Position numbers and translations under genes: made by a program. A DNA stretch of 64,000 nt, from contig DFUT01000039.1 in assembly GCA_002381125.1 (NCBI GenBank), forward strand, positions 1 to 64,000. Reading direction: 5' to 3'. The notes under the pieces are model-generated. The model was not told where the DNA came from. It searched no databases and worked only from the letters and a program-made list of their open reading frames with translations. The DNA is from Bacteroidales bacterium UBA4179. GTDB lineage: Bacteria; Bacteroidota; Bacteroidia; Bacteroidales; Dysgonomonadaceae. Of this stretch, positions 17,446-26,851 are shown in pieces. The first letter of the stretch is position 1, and each line of letters begins with the position of its first letter.

Positions 17446-18855
17446 ATGAAAAAGAAACAGATGCATGCTTTTTTGAAGCATTCGGCAATGGTGCTTCTTG
17501 CAGCGATATCGATTTCTTGTCAGGGAGACAGAAAGAAAGCTCCGGAGTATGATTTTCTTCAAATTATGGAGCGAGACACGCTCAGGGTGCTGACACTGAA
17601 TACTTCCTTATCCTATTTCATCTATCGTGATCAACCGATGGGGTATCATTATGAAATGATTAAAGATTTTTGCGACAAACACAACTTGATTCCCGAAGTG
17701 GTTCTTGTCCATAATTCCGAGGTGCTGGTAAACATGTTGAATAACAACAAAGGCGATGTTGTTGCTTACGATGTCCCTGTGGACAACAGCCTGAAAGATT
17801 CCCTTATTTATTGTGGATTATCACAGGTTTCGCATCAGGTGCTGGTGCAGAGATCCGAAAAAGGGGATACTTTATTGAAAGACGTTACCCAATTGATTGG
17901 GAAGGAAGTATATGTGCAAGCAGGAACCAAGTATTACGACCGGTTGGTGAACTTAAACGAAGAGTTGGGTGGTGGCATTGTTATCAAAGATGTGGATAAA
18001 GATACGGTTGTAGTGGAAGATCTTATCCGCATGGTGGCAAATCGGGAGATTGATTACACCATTGCCGATGAGCATGTGGCACGTCTCAACAAAACCTATT
18101 TTCGAAATATCGATGTGAGTTTGGCGGTAAGTTTCGATCAACGTTCGTCGTGGGCGGTGCGCAAAAATATGCCTATTCTGGCCGATTCGCTCAATAGTTG
18201 GTTTGCCCGCATCAATGTTGAGCCGACCTATCGACGCATTACCAAAAGATATTTCGAGGAAGCAAAAAGGCTGGCAGATGGAGGCCTTTCTTCGTTTCCG
18301 GTTTTTTTAAAACCGGGACAAATTTCGTCTTTCGACAACTATTTTAAAAAATATGGGAGAGAATTCGGTATCGATTGGCGGCTGTTGGCTTCGATTGCTT
18401 ATCATGAATCTTCGTTTGATCCTCAGAGTCGGGCTTGGACAGGAGCCGGAGGTATTATGGGGTTAATGCCGGCAACAGCTGCAAATTTGGGTGTGCGGGG
18501 CAATTCGCTTTTCGATCCTGAAATAAATATAAAAGCAGGAACCGAATACCTAAAAAAATTGCTTGTTTCATTTTCTTCCATAGTGGACGTTCAGGAGCGT
18601 ACAAAAATGGCGTTGGCAGCTTACAATGGCGGGATTGGACATGTGTTGGATGCCCGTGCACTTGCCGAGAAGTATGGTGCCGACAAGGATGTATGGGATG
18701 GGAATGTGGAGAAATTTTTACAGTTGAAACGATTGGAACAATATTATGAAGATCCGGTATGCAAAATGGGATATTTCCGTGGAGACGAAACGATTGATTA
18801 CGTTCGTTGTGTTATGAATTTGTGGGAAGTATACAAAGAAAAAGTCAAGGGGTAA
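17446..18855 (+). CDS. MltF-like membrane-bound lytic transglycosylase (lipoprotein)
   Basis: This 469-aa protein cleaves peptidoglycan to 1,6-anhydro-muropeptides. The N-terminus KHSAMVLLAAISISCQGD is a lipoprotein signal with Cys as the anchor. An extracellular solute-binding-like domain (about 40-275) precedes the Slt-type catalytic domain with HESSFDPQSRAWTGAGGIMG, catalytic Glu321, and AAYNGGIGHV. This is the MltF architecture. The start at 17446 is preferred over 17419 because the promoter box TACCTTTG ends at 17419. The gene converges on fcl with an 8-base gap. Confidence 0.9.
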   Translation: MKKKQMHAFLKHSAMVLLAAISISCQGDRKKAPEYDFLQIMERDTLRVLTLNTSLSYFIYRDQPMGYHYEMIKDFCDKHNLIPEVVLVHNSEVLVNMLNNNKGDVVAYDVPVDNSLKDSLIYCGLSQVSHQVLVQRSEKGDTLLKDVTQLIGKEVYVQAGTKYYDRLVNLNEELGGGIVIKDVDKDTVVVEDLIRMVANREIDYTIADEHVARLNKTYFRNIDVSLAVSFDQRSSWAVRKNMPILADSLNSWFARINVEPTYRRITKRYFEEAKRLADGGLSSFPVFLKPGQISSFDNYFKKYGREFGIDWRLLASIAYHESSFDPQSRAWTGAGGIMGLMPATAANLGVRGNSLFDPEINIKAGTEYLKKLLVSFSSIVDVQERTKMALAAYNGGIGHVLDARALAEKYGADKDVWDGNVEKFLQLKRLEQYYEDPVCKMGYFRGDETIDYVRCVMNLWEVYKEKVKG

Positions 18856-18863
18856 TAAAATGG

Positions 18864-19934
18864 CTACTCACCAATATACCAAGAGTACATTTTTTCCACT
18901 CCCTCTTCAATTTCTATCTTATGGTGCCATCCCAATGCATGCAATTTGGAAACATCCGTCAATTTACGCATCGTGCCGTCGGGTTTTGACGGATCGAAAA
19001 CGATACTCCCTTTGTAGCCGATGGTTTTTTTAATTAATTGGGAGAGGTCGTAGATGCTGATTTCTTTACCTGTACCAATATTGATATGACAATTTCGGAT
19101 TTCCGTTTTGCCTTTTGCCAAGTCGGCAAAATCCACATTCTCCATGACAAAGACGCACGCATCGGCCATTTCTTCACTCCAGAGGAATTCCCGCATGGGT
19201 TTTCCGGTACCCCATAGTATCGTTTTATCGCCGAAAATGCCGTATTTCTCCAAGACGGCGAGGATTTCTTCTTTCGGGCTTTTCCCCGAAACATTTTCAA
19301 CGGGTCGTTTATCCAGATCTTTTCGCAGGTCATCCCAATTGTCGTTCATGAGGCATTTGCCCAAATGGATTTTTCGGATCATGGCGGGTAAAACATGACT
19401 TTTTTCCAAATCGAAGTTGTCGTTTGGTCCGTAAAGATTCGTCGGCATAACGGCAATGTAATTTGTGCCGTACTGAATATTGAAACTCTCGCACATTTTC
19501 AGTCCTGCTATTTTTGCAATGGCATAGGGTTCGTTGGTATATTCGAGAGGGGATGTCAACAAAGCTTCTTCACTCATGGGTTGAGGTGCTTCTTTGGGAT
19601 AAATGCAGGTGCTTCCCAAAAAAAGGAGTTTTTTCACGTTATGCCGAAAACTTTCACCAATCACATGGTTTTGTATCTCCAGATTCCGATAAATGAAATC
19701 GGCGCGATAGATGTTGTTGGCCATGATACCACCCACATAAGCAGCCGCAAGAAATACATATTCGGGTTGTTCTTCGTCAAAAAAATGTTTTACGGCATCG
19801 CCATCCAATAAATCCAACTCACTGTGAGTGCGTCCCACAAGATGCGTGTATCCTTTTTCCTCTAATTTTCTCCAAATTGCCGATCCTACCAATCCGCGAT
19901 GGCCGGCAACGTAAATTTTTGATTGTTTTTCCAT
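18864..19934 (-). CDS. fcl: GDP-L-fucose synthase
   Basis: This enzyme is the NADPH-dependent epimerase/reductase that turns GDP-4-keto-6-deoxy-mannose into GDP-L-fucose. The 356-aa short-chain dehydrogenase has the dinucleotide motif GHRGLVGSAIW (about 11-21), the catalytic Tyr-x-x-x-Lys in YAIAKIAGL (about 136-144) and the substrate-binding NLYGPNDNFD. The length exceeds the common 310-320 form because of an insertion around 190-215 (DDLRKDLDKRPVENV), as in the longer Bacteroidetes enzymes. It lies eight bases after gmd, and the pair makes the fucose donor from GDP-mannose. Confidence 0.95.
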   Translation of the reverse strand: MEKQSKIYVAGHRGLVGSAIWRKLEEKGYTHLVGRTHSELDLLDGDAVKHFFDEEQPEYVFLAAAYVGGIMANNIYRADFIYRNLEIQNHVIGESFRHNVKKLLFLGSTCIYPKEAPQPMSEEALLTSPLEYTNEPYAIAKIAGLKMCESFNIQYGTNYIAVMPTNLYGPNDNFDLEKSHVLPAMIRKIHLGKCLMNDNWDDLRKDLDKRPVENVSGKSPKEEILAVLEKYGIFGDKTILWGTGKPMREFLWSEEMADACVFVMENVDFADLAKGKTEIRNCHINIGTGKEISIYDLSQLIKKTIGYKGSIVFDPSKPDGTMRKLTDVSKLHALGWHHKIEIEEGVEKMYSWYIGE

Positions 19935-19942
19935 AAAACGGT

Positions 19943-21007
19943 CTATTGTCGGTATCTTTTTACAAATTCCATATCGTGTTTCACCATGAGCTTTACCAAA
20001 TCTTCAAACGAAGTTTTTTGTGGATTCCAGCCCAATAGTTTTTTTGCTTTGCTTGGATCGCCTAGCAGTTGTTCTACTTCGGCCGGGCGAAAATATTTCG
20101 GATCGACTTCCACCAATACTTGTCCCGTAGCCTTGTCGATTCCTTTTTCTTCGATGCCTTCTCCTTTCCATCGAAGATCGATCCCGGCTTCGGCAAAAGC
20201 CAACGTGCAAAATTCCTTGACGCTGTGCATCTGCCCGGTGGCAATCACAAAATCTTCGGGCTCATCGTGTTGCAGCATCAACCACATGCACTCTACGTAG
20301 TCTTTGGCATAGCCCCAGTCGCGCTTTGCGTCTAAATTCCCGAGATACAGCTTATCCTGCAAGCCTTGAGCAATACGGGCTGCTGCAAGGGTGATTTTTC
20401 GGCTTACGAAATTTTCTCCCCGACGTTCGCTTTCATGGTTAAATAGGATGCCGTTTACGGCAAACATACCGTATGATTCGCGGTAATTTTTTGTAATCCA
20501 ATAACCGTATAGCTTGGCTACGCCATATGGACTGCGCGGATAAAACGGTGTGGTTTCTCGTTGGGGTATTTCCTGCACCAATCCAAAGAGTTCGGAAGTA
20601 GAAGCCTGGTAAATGCGGGTTTTATTTTCGAGTCCCAAAATGCGCACGGCTTCCAGCAAACGAAGGGTGCCCACGGCATCGGTTTCGGCTGTGTATTCCG
20701 GAACATCGAAGCTTACTTTTACGTGACTCTGTGCTGCCAAATTGTAGATTTCGTCGGGTTGAATGTTCTGAATAATACGTATCAGCGAACTTGAATCGGT
20801 CATGTCGGCATAATGCAGGTTTACGAGGCGTTGTTGTCGCATGTCGCGCACCCATTCTTCGAAATACAAGTGTTCGATGCGGGCGGTGTTGAACGAAGAG
20901 GAACGCCGTAGAGTTCCATGTACTTCATACCCTTTTTCGATTAACAGCTCGGCAAGATAGGATCCGTCTTGTCCTGTGATTCCGGTGATTAAAGCAGTTT
21001 TTTTCAT
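19943..21007 (-). CDS. gmd: GDP-mannose 4,6-dehydratase
   Basis: This enzyme converts GDP-mannose to GDP-4-keto-6-deoxy-mannose, the first step to GDP-fucose. The 354-aa extended short-chain dehydrogenase shows [14 protein letters not shown] (about 9-22), the active-site STSELFG and [10 protein letters not shown] (Tyr/Lys pair), and [16 protein letters not shown], the GMD-specific nucleotide loop. It is followed at eight bases by fcl. In Bacteroidales the fucose donor feeds capsule and protein O-glycans. The three glycosyltransferases nearby could be users, but that is inference. Confidence 0.96.
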   Translation of the reverse strand: MKKTALITGITGQDGSYLAELLIEKGYEVHGTLRRSSSFNTARIEHLYFEEWVRDMRQQRLVNLHYADMTDSSSLIRIIQNIQPDEIYNLAAQSHVKVSFDVPEYTAETDAVGTLRLLEAVRILGLENKTRIYQASTSELFGLVQEIPQRETTPFYPRSPYGVAKLYGYWITKNYRESYGMFAVNGILFNHESERRGENFVSRKITLAAARIAQGLQDKLYLGNLDAKRDWGYAKDYVECMWLMLQHDEPEDFVIATGQMHSVKEFCTLAFAEAGIDLRWKGEGIEEKGIDKATGQVLVEVDPKYFRPAEVEQLLGDPSKAKKLLGWNPQKTSFEDLVKLMVKHDMEFVKRYRQ

Positions 21008-21074
21008 TGGATTTTTTTTAATTGTTGGCGTTTGATTGGAGGAAATTCCTCACCATTTTGTGATTCTATTGTCG

Positions 21075-21082
21075 CAAATTTA
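21075..21082 (-). promoter_or_regulatory. Predicted -7 box for gmd-fcl
   Basis: The minus strand reads TAAATTTG (TAnnTTTG), 67 bases before the gmd ATG. A TTG lies upstream at a shorter than usual spacing of 14. Confidence 0.4.
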
Positions 21083-21143
21083 ATAAATTCTTGATTCAAA
21101 TATTAATTTGGTTTAAAAATATAAGGAGGAAAACCGATAAATC

Positions 21144-21683
21144 TTATTTTAATCTTTTGAAAAAATCCCATATCACTATGCCTGCCGCAACCGATACGTT
21201 GAGCGAATGTTTTGTTCCGTACTGGGGAATTTCGATGCTTCCATCCGAAACGTCGATTACTTCTTGTTGTACACCATGTACTTCATGACCCAAAACAAGG
21301 GCATACTTGCCGGGTTTGTCAATTTGTAAGTGTTCGAGAGAAATGCTGTTTTTGGTCTGTTCGACCGAAAAAACCGTGTATCCACTCGATTTGAGTTCAT
21401 CTACTGCTTGTAGGGTTTCATGAAAATACCTCCATTTCACCGAGTCTTCGGCACCCAGTGCCGTTTTATGGATTTCGGCATTGGGGGGTGTAGCCGTGAT
21501 TCCGCAAAGCAAAATCTCTTCCACCCTGAAAGCATCGCACGTGCGAAACACGGAACCAATGTTGTTTTGGCTGCGCACATTATCGAGCACTACCACCAAA
21601 GGGATTTTTTTTGCGGCTTGAAATTCTTCAATACCGATGCGGTTAAGTTCTTCTACTTTTAGTTTTTTTCGTCTGCTTGTCAT
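21144..21683 (-). CDS. SpoU/TrmH-family RNA methyltransferase
   Basis: This 179-aa SPOUT methyltransferase is predicted to 2'-O-methylate tRNA or rRNA. Motif 1 is NVRSQNNIGSVFRTCDAF (about 36-53), motif 2 LVLGHEVHGV (about 129-138) and motif 3 IEIPQYGTKHSLNVSVAAGI (about 151-170), the knotted S-adenosylmethionine site. The sequence lacks the extra RNA-binding N-terminal domain of RlmB. The target nucleotide is not predictable. It lies seven bases downstream of a GT2 gene and may be read from the same transcript. Confidence 0.9.
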   Translation of the reverse strand: MTSRRKKLKVEELNRIGIEEFQAAKKIPLVVVLDNVRSQNNIGSVFRTCDAFRVEEILLCGITATPPNAEIHKTALGAEDSVKWRYFHETLQAVDELKSSGYTVFSVEQTKNSISLEHLQIDKPGKYALVLGHEVHGVQQEVIDVSDGSIEIPQYGTKHSLNVSVAAGIVIWDFFKRLK

Positions 21684-21690
21684 ATTTTCT

Positions 21691-22455
21691 CTATTTCTCC
21701 GGTTTGATCATGGCCCTAATAACGAACCAAATATGATACAGAAAGGTGGAAACCTTTCCATAATGTTTTTCCATGATGCGGTAACGCTCTCGCAGGGAGG
21801 CTTTCCTGTTGGCGGTAGTCATGCCGGCATTGAGATAATCGACAAGGATCAGGTCGGTATTATAAATGTTTTTTGCCTTTTTCATCATTCGGATGCACCA
21901 ATCGAAATCGGCCGAGAACCGATAGGATAGATCATAGGGCTCAACGAGTTCGCGTTTTACGATAAATGCCTGATGACATACCACCATGCCGTGTTTGAAG
22001 CTTTTCCATGTGAGGTTTTTGGGTGCTTGCAAACGGCGCATATGCAAAAACCGGCCGTTATCGTCTACGATTGCCGTTTCTCCGTAGAGAATGTCGGGGG
22101 AATGGTCTTCATCGATACTTGCGAATATTTTTTGCACGGTATCGGTGTCGTAAAACGTGTCGCCTGCATTTAAAAAACAGAGGTAATCGCCTGTTGCCAT
22201 TTTTATCCCCTTGTTCATGGCATCGTAAAGACCCTTGTCGGGTTCGCTAATCCATTTTAATCGTTCGTTTTCATACCGATGAATCAGCGCTACCGTTCCA
22301 TCGTTTGAATTTCCATCGACAATGATATGTTCAATAGCGGGATAGGTTTGTTCCCGGACGCTTTTCAGCGTTCGCTCCAACGTGTGCTCGGCGTTGTAAG
22401 TAACCGTTATTACCGATAGTTTTTTTGTGTTTGTGTGGTTAAGGTTATCGCGCAT
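21691..22455 (-). CDS. Glycosyltransferase family 2
   Basis: This 254-aa GT-A fold glycosyltransferase has the N-terminal LSVITVTYNAEHTLERTLKSV (about 13-33), the acidic IIVDGNSNDGT (about 43-53) and the metal-binding FLNAGDTFYD region (about 94-103, with Asp near the DxD position). It lacks transmembrane segments apart from a hydrophobic C-terminal stretch. It resembles WcaA/WbbD-type enzymes acting on surface polysaccharide. It overlaps the upstream GT4 gene by 11 bases, so the two are translationally coupled. Sugar and acceptor unknown. Confidence 0.9.
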   Translation of the reverse strand: MRDNLNHTNTKKLSVITVTYNAEHTLERTLKSVREQTYPAIEHIIVDGNSNDGTVALIHRYENERLKWISEPDKGLYDAMNKGIKMATGDYLCFLNAGDTFYDTDTVQKIFASIDEDHSPDILYGETAIVDDNGRFLHMRRLQAPKNLTWKSFKHGMVVCHQAFIVKRELVEPYDLSYRFSADFDWCIRMMKKAKNIYNTDLILVDYLNAGMTTANRKASLRERYRIMEKHYGKVSTFLYHIWFVIRAMIKPEK

Positions 22456-23674
22456 ATATCTGTTTATATTGTGCTGAAACTATTTCCTGAGCATAGGTTT
22501 TCACTACTTTTTCCCGAGCATTGGCAGAGAGGGTTTCGGTGTCGGCTTCAAATAATGTCCAAAACAAGCCTTTGGCCAAATCGGCGGCATTTTTATATTT
22601 GGCCACATAACCCGTTTTCAAATGGTCGATCATTTCGGGAATGCCGCCGATGCAAAATCCCACGCAGGGTGTGCCGCATGCCATGGCCTCCATGATAGTG
22701 TTGGGTAGATTTTCCTGCAACGATGGGGTAACAAATACGTCGGCGGCATTATATACATCGGGCATGTTTTCAGGGGCAACGAACCCCATGCTTTGAGTAG
22801 GTAAGGCAAGTTGGTTTGCGATTTCTTTTCCGTTGTTGCCGGCGATAAGAAACAAGACATTATCGGTATGTTGTTTCATTAATCGGCTTGCTTCGATGAG
22901 GTAGTCCGAGCCTTTGCGTTTATCGGATGTTTTTACGGCAGCAAACAATACGATTTTTTTATCGAGAGGCAATTGCAATTTTTTGCGTGTACCGATTTTG
23001 TCTATGGGGCGATAGTGTCGGGTGTCGATGGGGTTGGGTATCGAGATTACCCTGTGGGCTGTGGTTAGCGGGCTTTTTTCGGCCAGGTCTTTCAGCCAGT
23101 TGCTGCAGGCTACGAAGGTGATCTTTCCCAATGAATATGTCGTTTGTTTTTGTTTGAAAATTTTGTTGGAGAGATCGTTTCGAGAGGGGGCAACAAGATA
23201 AGGACACCGGCCGCACTCCCGGTGATAGTTTGTGCAATTTTCGGCATGATGGCAGATGCCGGTAAAGGGCCACATGTCGTGCATGGTCCATACCGCCTTT
23301 TTGCCGGAAGCAAGGATACGACCGATTTCTTTTACCGATAGCATCCCCTGATTGATCCAATGGAGGTGGATGATATCTGCATGTTGAAATGCAGGGAGTT
23401 CGGTAACAGAAACACCGGTATTGGCAATGGATATGTCGAAAAGATTTTTCCGGGAAAAACGATTTGCCATGAATATTTTTCCCCGTTCCCAAAGAAAATT
23501 CCACTCATTTATGGTTTTATTGCCGACTTCGATCACGTTGCCGTTGGAAGAACGTTTATCCCGCACGAGCATGTTGACGTTCATTCCCTCGTCTTGCAAG
23601 GCATTCATCAATCGGAAAGCCGCAATGGCAGCTCCGCCATGCAAATCGGATGTGCTGATGAAAAGGATGTTCAT
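22445..23674 (-). CDS. Glycosyltransferase family 4
   Basis: This 409-aa GT-B glycosyltransferase has the N-terminal acceptor domain MNILFISTSDLHGGAA and the C-terminal donor domain with VTPSLQENLPNTIMEAMACG (about 320-339), the conserved E-x7-E region of GT4 enzymes. A Cys-containing loop (CHHAENCTNYHRECGRCPYL, about 140-159) in the acceptor domain holds four Cys that could bind zinc, seen in a subset of such enzymes. It overlaps the preceding glycosyltransferase gene by four bases (ATGA) and the following GT2 gene by 11. Likely surface glycan or protein glycan assembly. Donor unknown. Confidence 0.9.
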   Translation of the reverse strand: MNILFISTSDLHGGAAIAAFRLMNALQDEGMNVNMLVRDKRSSNGNVIEVGNKTINEWNFLWERGKIFMANRFSRKNLFDISIANTGVSVTELPAFQHADIIHLHWINQGMLSVKEIGRILASGKKAVWTMHDMWPFTGICHHAENCTNYHRECGRCPYLVAPSRNDLSNKIFKQKQTTYSLGKITFVACSNWLKDLAEKSPLTTAHRVISIPNPIDTRHYRPIDKIGTRKKLQLPLDKKIVLFAAVKTSDKRKGSDYLIEASRLMKQHTDNVLFLIAGNNGKEIANQLALPTQSMGFVAPENMPDVYNAADVFVTPSLQENLPNTIMEAMACGTPCVGFCIGGIPEMIDHLKTGYVAKYKNAADLAKGLFWTLFEADTETLSANAREKVVKTYAQEIVSAQYKQIYAR

Positions 23675-24552
23675 TTTACGAGTCTTCTTTTGACTTTAGC
23701 CCAAAAAGAATTGGTCTTTCGGTAATATTGTTCGAATGCCCGCCGGGCATCTTCGTTTTCTTTGATTTCCGACACTTCCGTCGCGAGTTCCCCTTCGTAT
23801 AAATCGGTGATATAGATGTTTTTGTTGCCACTATGGGTACCTGTTCCGTCGAAACCGATGTTTTGCACCAGCGACTTTCCGGCGTTGGCAGAAAGGATAT
23901 CGGCCAAAAAGAGGGAAGCATTCCATCGGATAGCCCACGAATCGTTTTCGCCCTTTACTTGTCGACGTAGCATGCGCGTATAAGGATAACTTCCGTTGAA
24001 ATCGAATGTTTTGGTCAGTTTTCTTCTTTCCAGTTCGTGAAGAAGATATTTGCCGTCGGGATTAAAATATTTCCATGCTCTTTCCCATGTTCCCCATCCC
24101 CAGCTCCCGGTCCACTTGATTAAAAATAGATCGGGAAGACCCATATTTGGATAGCAGTAGCCATGTACATGTCCAATTTTTTTTTCCCTTTCAAATTTAT
24201 TCAAGACATCGTTCATGAAGGTCAGAAAGAATGGCGAAGCGATCAGGTCATCTTCCACGACAATCACTTTTCCATATTCGTCGACTACACGGGTTACTCC
24301 TTCTATAATATTGGCGGCCAATCCTTTGTTCTCGGCATTTTCCCGAATTTGAATGTCTTTGAATCCGTCAAGAGATCGGATGATGCTTCGCACCTCTTCT
24401 ACTTGTTGTCGGTCCATTTCATTTTTGTATCCATCCGAAAAAACAAAAAGCGAACTTTCTTTGCTTAGTGGGTTTTTCAACAATGCATCCAGCGTTTGTT
24501 TGGTATGTGCAGGACGATTGTAAGTAAACAGGAGAACAGGTGCAAGCGTCAT
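23671..24552 (-). CDS. Nucleotide-diphospho-sugar transferase (GT-A glycosyltransferase)
   Basis: This 293-aa GT-A-type protein has LLFTYNRPAHTKQTLDALLKN at the N-terminus, EDD at about 99-101 in VVVEDDLIASPFF as the metal-binding motif, and WGWGTWERAW (about 152-161), a combination typical of sugar transferases annotated in Bacteroidales and related to the GNT-I fold. There is no membrane segment. It is the first gene of the tightly packed run of three glycosyltransferases and trmH, and the ATG overlap with the next gene indicates coupling. The sugar is not predictable. Confidence 0.85.
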   Translation of the reverse strand: MTLAPVLLFTYNRPAHTKQTLDALLKNPLSKESSLFVFSDGYKNEMDRQQVEEVRSIIRSLDGFKDIQIRENAENKGLAANIIEGVTRVVDEYGKVIVVEDDLIASPFFLTFMNDVLNKFEREKKIGHVHGYCYPNMGLPDLFLIKWTGSWGWGTWERAWKYFNPDGKYLLHELERRKLTKTFDFNGSYPYTRMLRRQVKGENDSWAIRWNASLFLADILSANAGKSLVQNIGFDGTGTHSGNKNIYITDLYEGELATEVSEIKENEDARRAFEQYYRKTNSFWAKVKRRLVK

Positions 24553-24563
24553 GACAAACGGGT

Positions 24564-25385
24564 TTAGAAGTTGGTCTTTGTTGATAATGTATTTCTTTTT
24601 AGCACTTGCAACGATACTTCCGTTCCCACTTTAATGCCTTTTCGGGTGAGCTGTTTTTCAACCGTTTGATAAGCCAAGTCGGGGCGGTTGTTGTTACTGC
24701 TGAGATGGCAAAGCCATATGTTGCGTAGTTTCGACGAATAGTTCTCGGCCAGAAAGTCGGCAGTTTGCCTGTTGCTCAGATGACCCGAACCGGATGTAAT
24801 GCGCTGTTTCAGCGGATAGGGGTAACGGCCGTTCTTGAGCATATCCTCATCGTAGTTGCTTTCAATGATCAGATGGTTGGCTTTGCAAATGTAGTGTGCC
24901 ACTTCTTCGGTAATCGTACCCGCATCGGTTACCAACGTAAGTTTGTGTTCTTCGAATTCAAAAAAATATCCCACATTGTCACTGTCGTGAGGCACATCAA
25001 AAGCGGTGATTTTGACATCTTCGATTTGGAAAGGGACTCCTTTTTCGATGTATCGTTTAGAACCGTTCATCCGGGTTTTCGTAAGCGGAGAATCGGCAAT
25101 GCCGCGGTGTACTTCTCGCGTGGCATAAACGGGAATCTGGAGTTTTTCGCCCAGATAACCCACCGATTTGATATGATCGTAATGATCATGCGTAATCAAG
25201 ACGGCATATATGGAAGAAAAATCGATACCGTATTCGGCAAGCCGTTTTTTGGTTATTCGGGGGCCGATGCCCGCATCGATCAGTATTCCGTAACGACTGT
25301 TGCCCAGATAATAACAATTTCCGGAGCTTCCGCTCCCCAAGCTGAAAAAAGAGAATTGTTCCGAAGGAAAAAGTTCTTGTTGCAT
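24564..25385 (-). CDS. MBL-fold metallo-hydrolase (YycJ/VicX-like)
   Basis: This 273-aa metallo-beta-lactamase-fold hydrolase starts at MQQELFPSEQ. It shows LGSGSSGNCYYLG (about 16-28) and the zinc motif THDHYDHIKS, later GTITEE and SHL. The family includes YycJ/VicX of Firmicutes, a probable nuclease tied to DNA repair. The frame is open upstream to 25526, but that extension is hydrophobic and unlike the family. A TAnnTTTG box at 25394-25401 ends only nine bases before the chosen ATG, so the transcript may have almost no leader. It lies 11 bases before the glycosyltransferase run and is divergent from purD. Confidence 0.88.
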   Translation of the reverse strand: MQQELFPSEQFSFFSLGSGSSGNCYYLGNSRYGILIDAGIGPRITKKRLAEYGIDFSSIYAVLITHDHYDHIKSVGYLGEKLQIPVYATREVHRGIADSPLTKTRMNGSKRYIEKGVPFQIEDVKITAFDVPHDSDNVGYFFEFEEHKLTLVTDAGTITEEVAHYICKANHLIIESNYDEDMLKNGRYPYPLKQRITSGSGHLSNRQTADFLAENYSSKLRNIWLCHLSSNNNRPDLAYQTVEKQLTRKGIKVGTEVSLQVLKRNTLSTKTNF

Positions 25386-25393
25386 AATTACCG

Positions 25394-25401
25394 CAAAGAT
25401 A
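25394..25401 (-). promoter_or_regulatory. Predicted -7 box for the MBL-fold gene
   Basis: The minus strand reads TATCTTTG, only eight bases before the ATG at 25385. This implies a leaderless or near-leaderless mRNA if the box is used. Confidence 0.4.
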
Positions 25402-25504
25402 ATTATAATTGACAAATGGTCGATGAATGCGTTGTTAAAATACCGGTTGACTCTATAAGATTCGTCGTGTAAAAAACTTCTCTTTAATTTTCGTAATTTT
25501 TTAT

Positions 25505-25512
25505 TAGCTTTG
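25505..25512 (+). promoter_or_regulatory. Predicted -7 box for purD
   Basis: TAGCTTTG matches TAnnTTTG and lies 44 bases before the purD ATG. No clear -33 element. No purine riboswitch fold was recognised in the leader. Confidence 0.45.
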
Positions 25513-25556
25513 CCAATCGATTTCATGGAAATTAATTTGTAATTATCAATAAGTAT

Positions 25557-26840
25557 ATGAATGTTTTACTGTTGGGATCGGGTGGGCGAGAACATGCACT
25601 GGCATGGAAAATGAAGCAAAGCAGGGAGTTGAACAGATTGTTCATAGCTCCGGGCAATGCGGGTACGGCTGCATTGGGAACAAATATTCCTTTAAAGGTT
25701 ACCGATTTTGAAGGGATTAAGAAATTTTCGCTCGACAACGATATCGATATGCTTGTAGTGGGTCCCGAAGATCCTTTGGTGCAAGGAATTTACGATTATT
25801 TTCAAAATGACGAAGACGTTTGTCATATTGCCGTTATCGGTCCCTCCCGACGCGGAGCACAACTGGAAGGAAGCAAAGACTTTGCGAAGGAATTCATGAT
25901 GCGTTACGATATTCCTACGGCAAAACACAAAACCGTTACGTTGGAGAGTGTGGAAGAAGGCAACCGTTTTCTGGAGTCGTTGCATCCACCTTATGTTTTG
26001 AAGGCCGATGGCTTAGCGGCAGGAAAAGGTGTGCTCATCCTTCAGGAACCGGATGAGGCTAAACAAAAATTATGGGAAATGCTAAACGGCATGTTCGGCG
26101 CGTCGAGTCGCAAGGTGGTGATCGAGGAGTTTTTATCGGGAATAGAATGTTCTTTTTTTGTGCTTACCGACGGCAAATCGTACAAAATATTACCCGAAGC
26201 AAAAGACTATAAACGTGTGGGCGAAGGCGATACCGGTTTAAATACAGGCGGAATGGGGGCAGTATCTCCTGTGCCCTTCGTAGATGAAGTGTTTAGGGAT
26301 AAAGTAGAGAAAAGAATCATTATTCCCACCATCGAAGGACTGCGCGAGGAGAAAATCGATTATAAAGGGTTTATTTTTTTCGGATTAATCAATGTAAATG
26401 GTGATCCTTACGTTATCGAGTATAATGTAAGGATGGGCGACCCCGAAGCCGAAGTGGTCATGCCGAGAATCAAATCGGATTTGCTGACTCTTTTTTCCGG
26501 AGTGGCAACGGAAACTTTAGATAAACAATCTCTTGAAATTGATAATCGTTTTGCCGTTACGGTGATGATTGTTTCGGGGGGATACCCGGGAACTTATGAA
26601 AAGGGAAAACCGATTCATGGGCTCGACAAGGTGAGCGAGAGTATTCTTTTCCATTCCGGAACCACGCTTACGGAGAAAGGTATATGCACATCGGGCGGGC
26701 GGGTTATCGCCGTCACTTCATTTGGCGATACGTTGCAAGAGGCATTGAAAAAATCTTACGATAGTATAAACAAAATATCTTTTGAAAACATGTATTTTCG
26801 TAGGGATATCGGATTAGATCTTCTTCAGTTTATAAAATAA
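25557..26840 (+). CDS. purD: Phosphoribosylamine-glycine ligase (GAR synthetase)
   Basis: PurD joins glycine to 5-phosphoribosylamine using ATP, the second step of purine synthesis. The 427-aa ATP-grasp protein begins [16 protein letters not shown] (about 4-19) and has the glycine-rich ATP loop [11 protein letters not shown] (about 150-160), [10 protein letters not shown], and the metal/phosphate motif [16 protein letters not shown] (about 287-302). Full length. It is followed 11 bases later by a DUF6427 membrane protein on the same strand. The other purine genes here (purN, purL) are unlinked, so the pathway is dispersed. Confidence 0.97.
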   Translation: MNVLLLGSGGREHALAWKMKQSRELNRLFIAPGNAGTAALGTNIPLKVTDFEGIKKFSLDNDIDMLVVGPEDPLVQGIYDYFQNDEDVCHIAVIGPSRRGAQLEGSKDFAKEFMMRYDIPTAKHKTVTLESVEEGNRFLESLHPPYVLKADGLAAGKGVLILQEPDEAKQKLWEMLNGMFGASSRKVVIEEFLSGIECSFFVLTDGKSYKILPEAKDYKRVGEGDTGLNTGGMGAVSPVPFVDEVFRDKVEKRIIIPTIEGLREEKIDYKGFIFFGLINVNGDPYVIEYNVRMGDPEAEVVMPRIKSDLLTLFSGVATETLDKQSLEIDNRFAVTVMIVSGGYPGTYEKGKPIHGLDKVSESILFHSGTTLTEKGICTSGGRVIAVTSFGDTLQEALKKSYDSINKISFENMYFRRDIGLDLLQFIK

Positions 26841-26851
26841 GCTTTTACGGG

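Noticed and set aside
18864..24552. A complete capsule or exopolysaccharide locus
   Set aside because: No Wzx, Wzy, Wza/Wzc or initiating transferase is present. Only donor synthesis and three transferases are seen.
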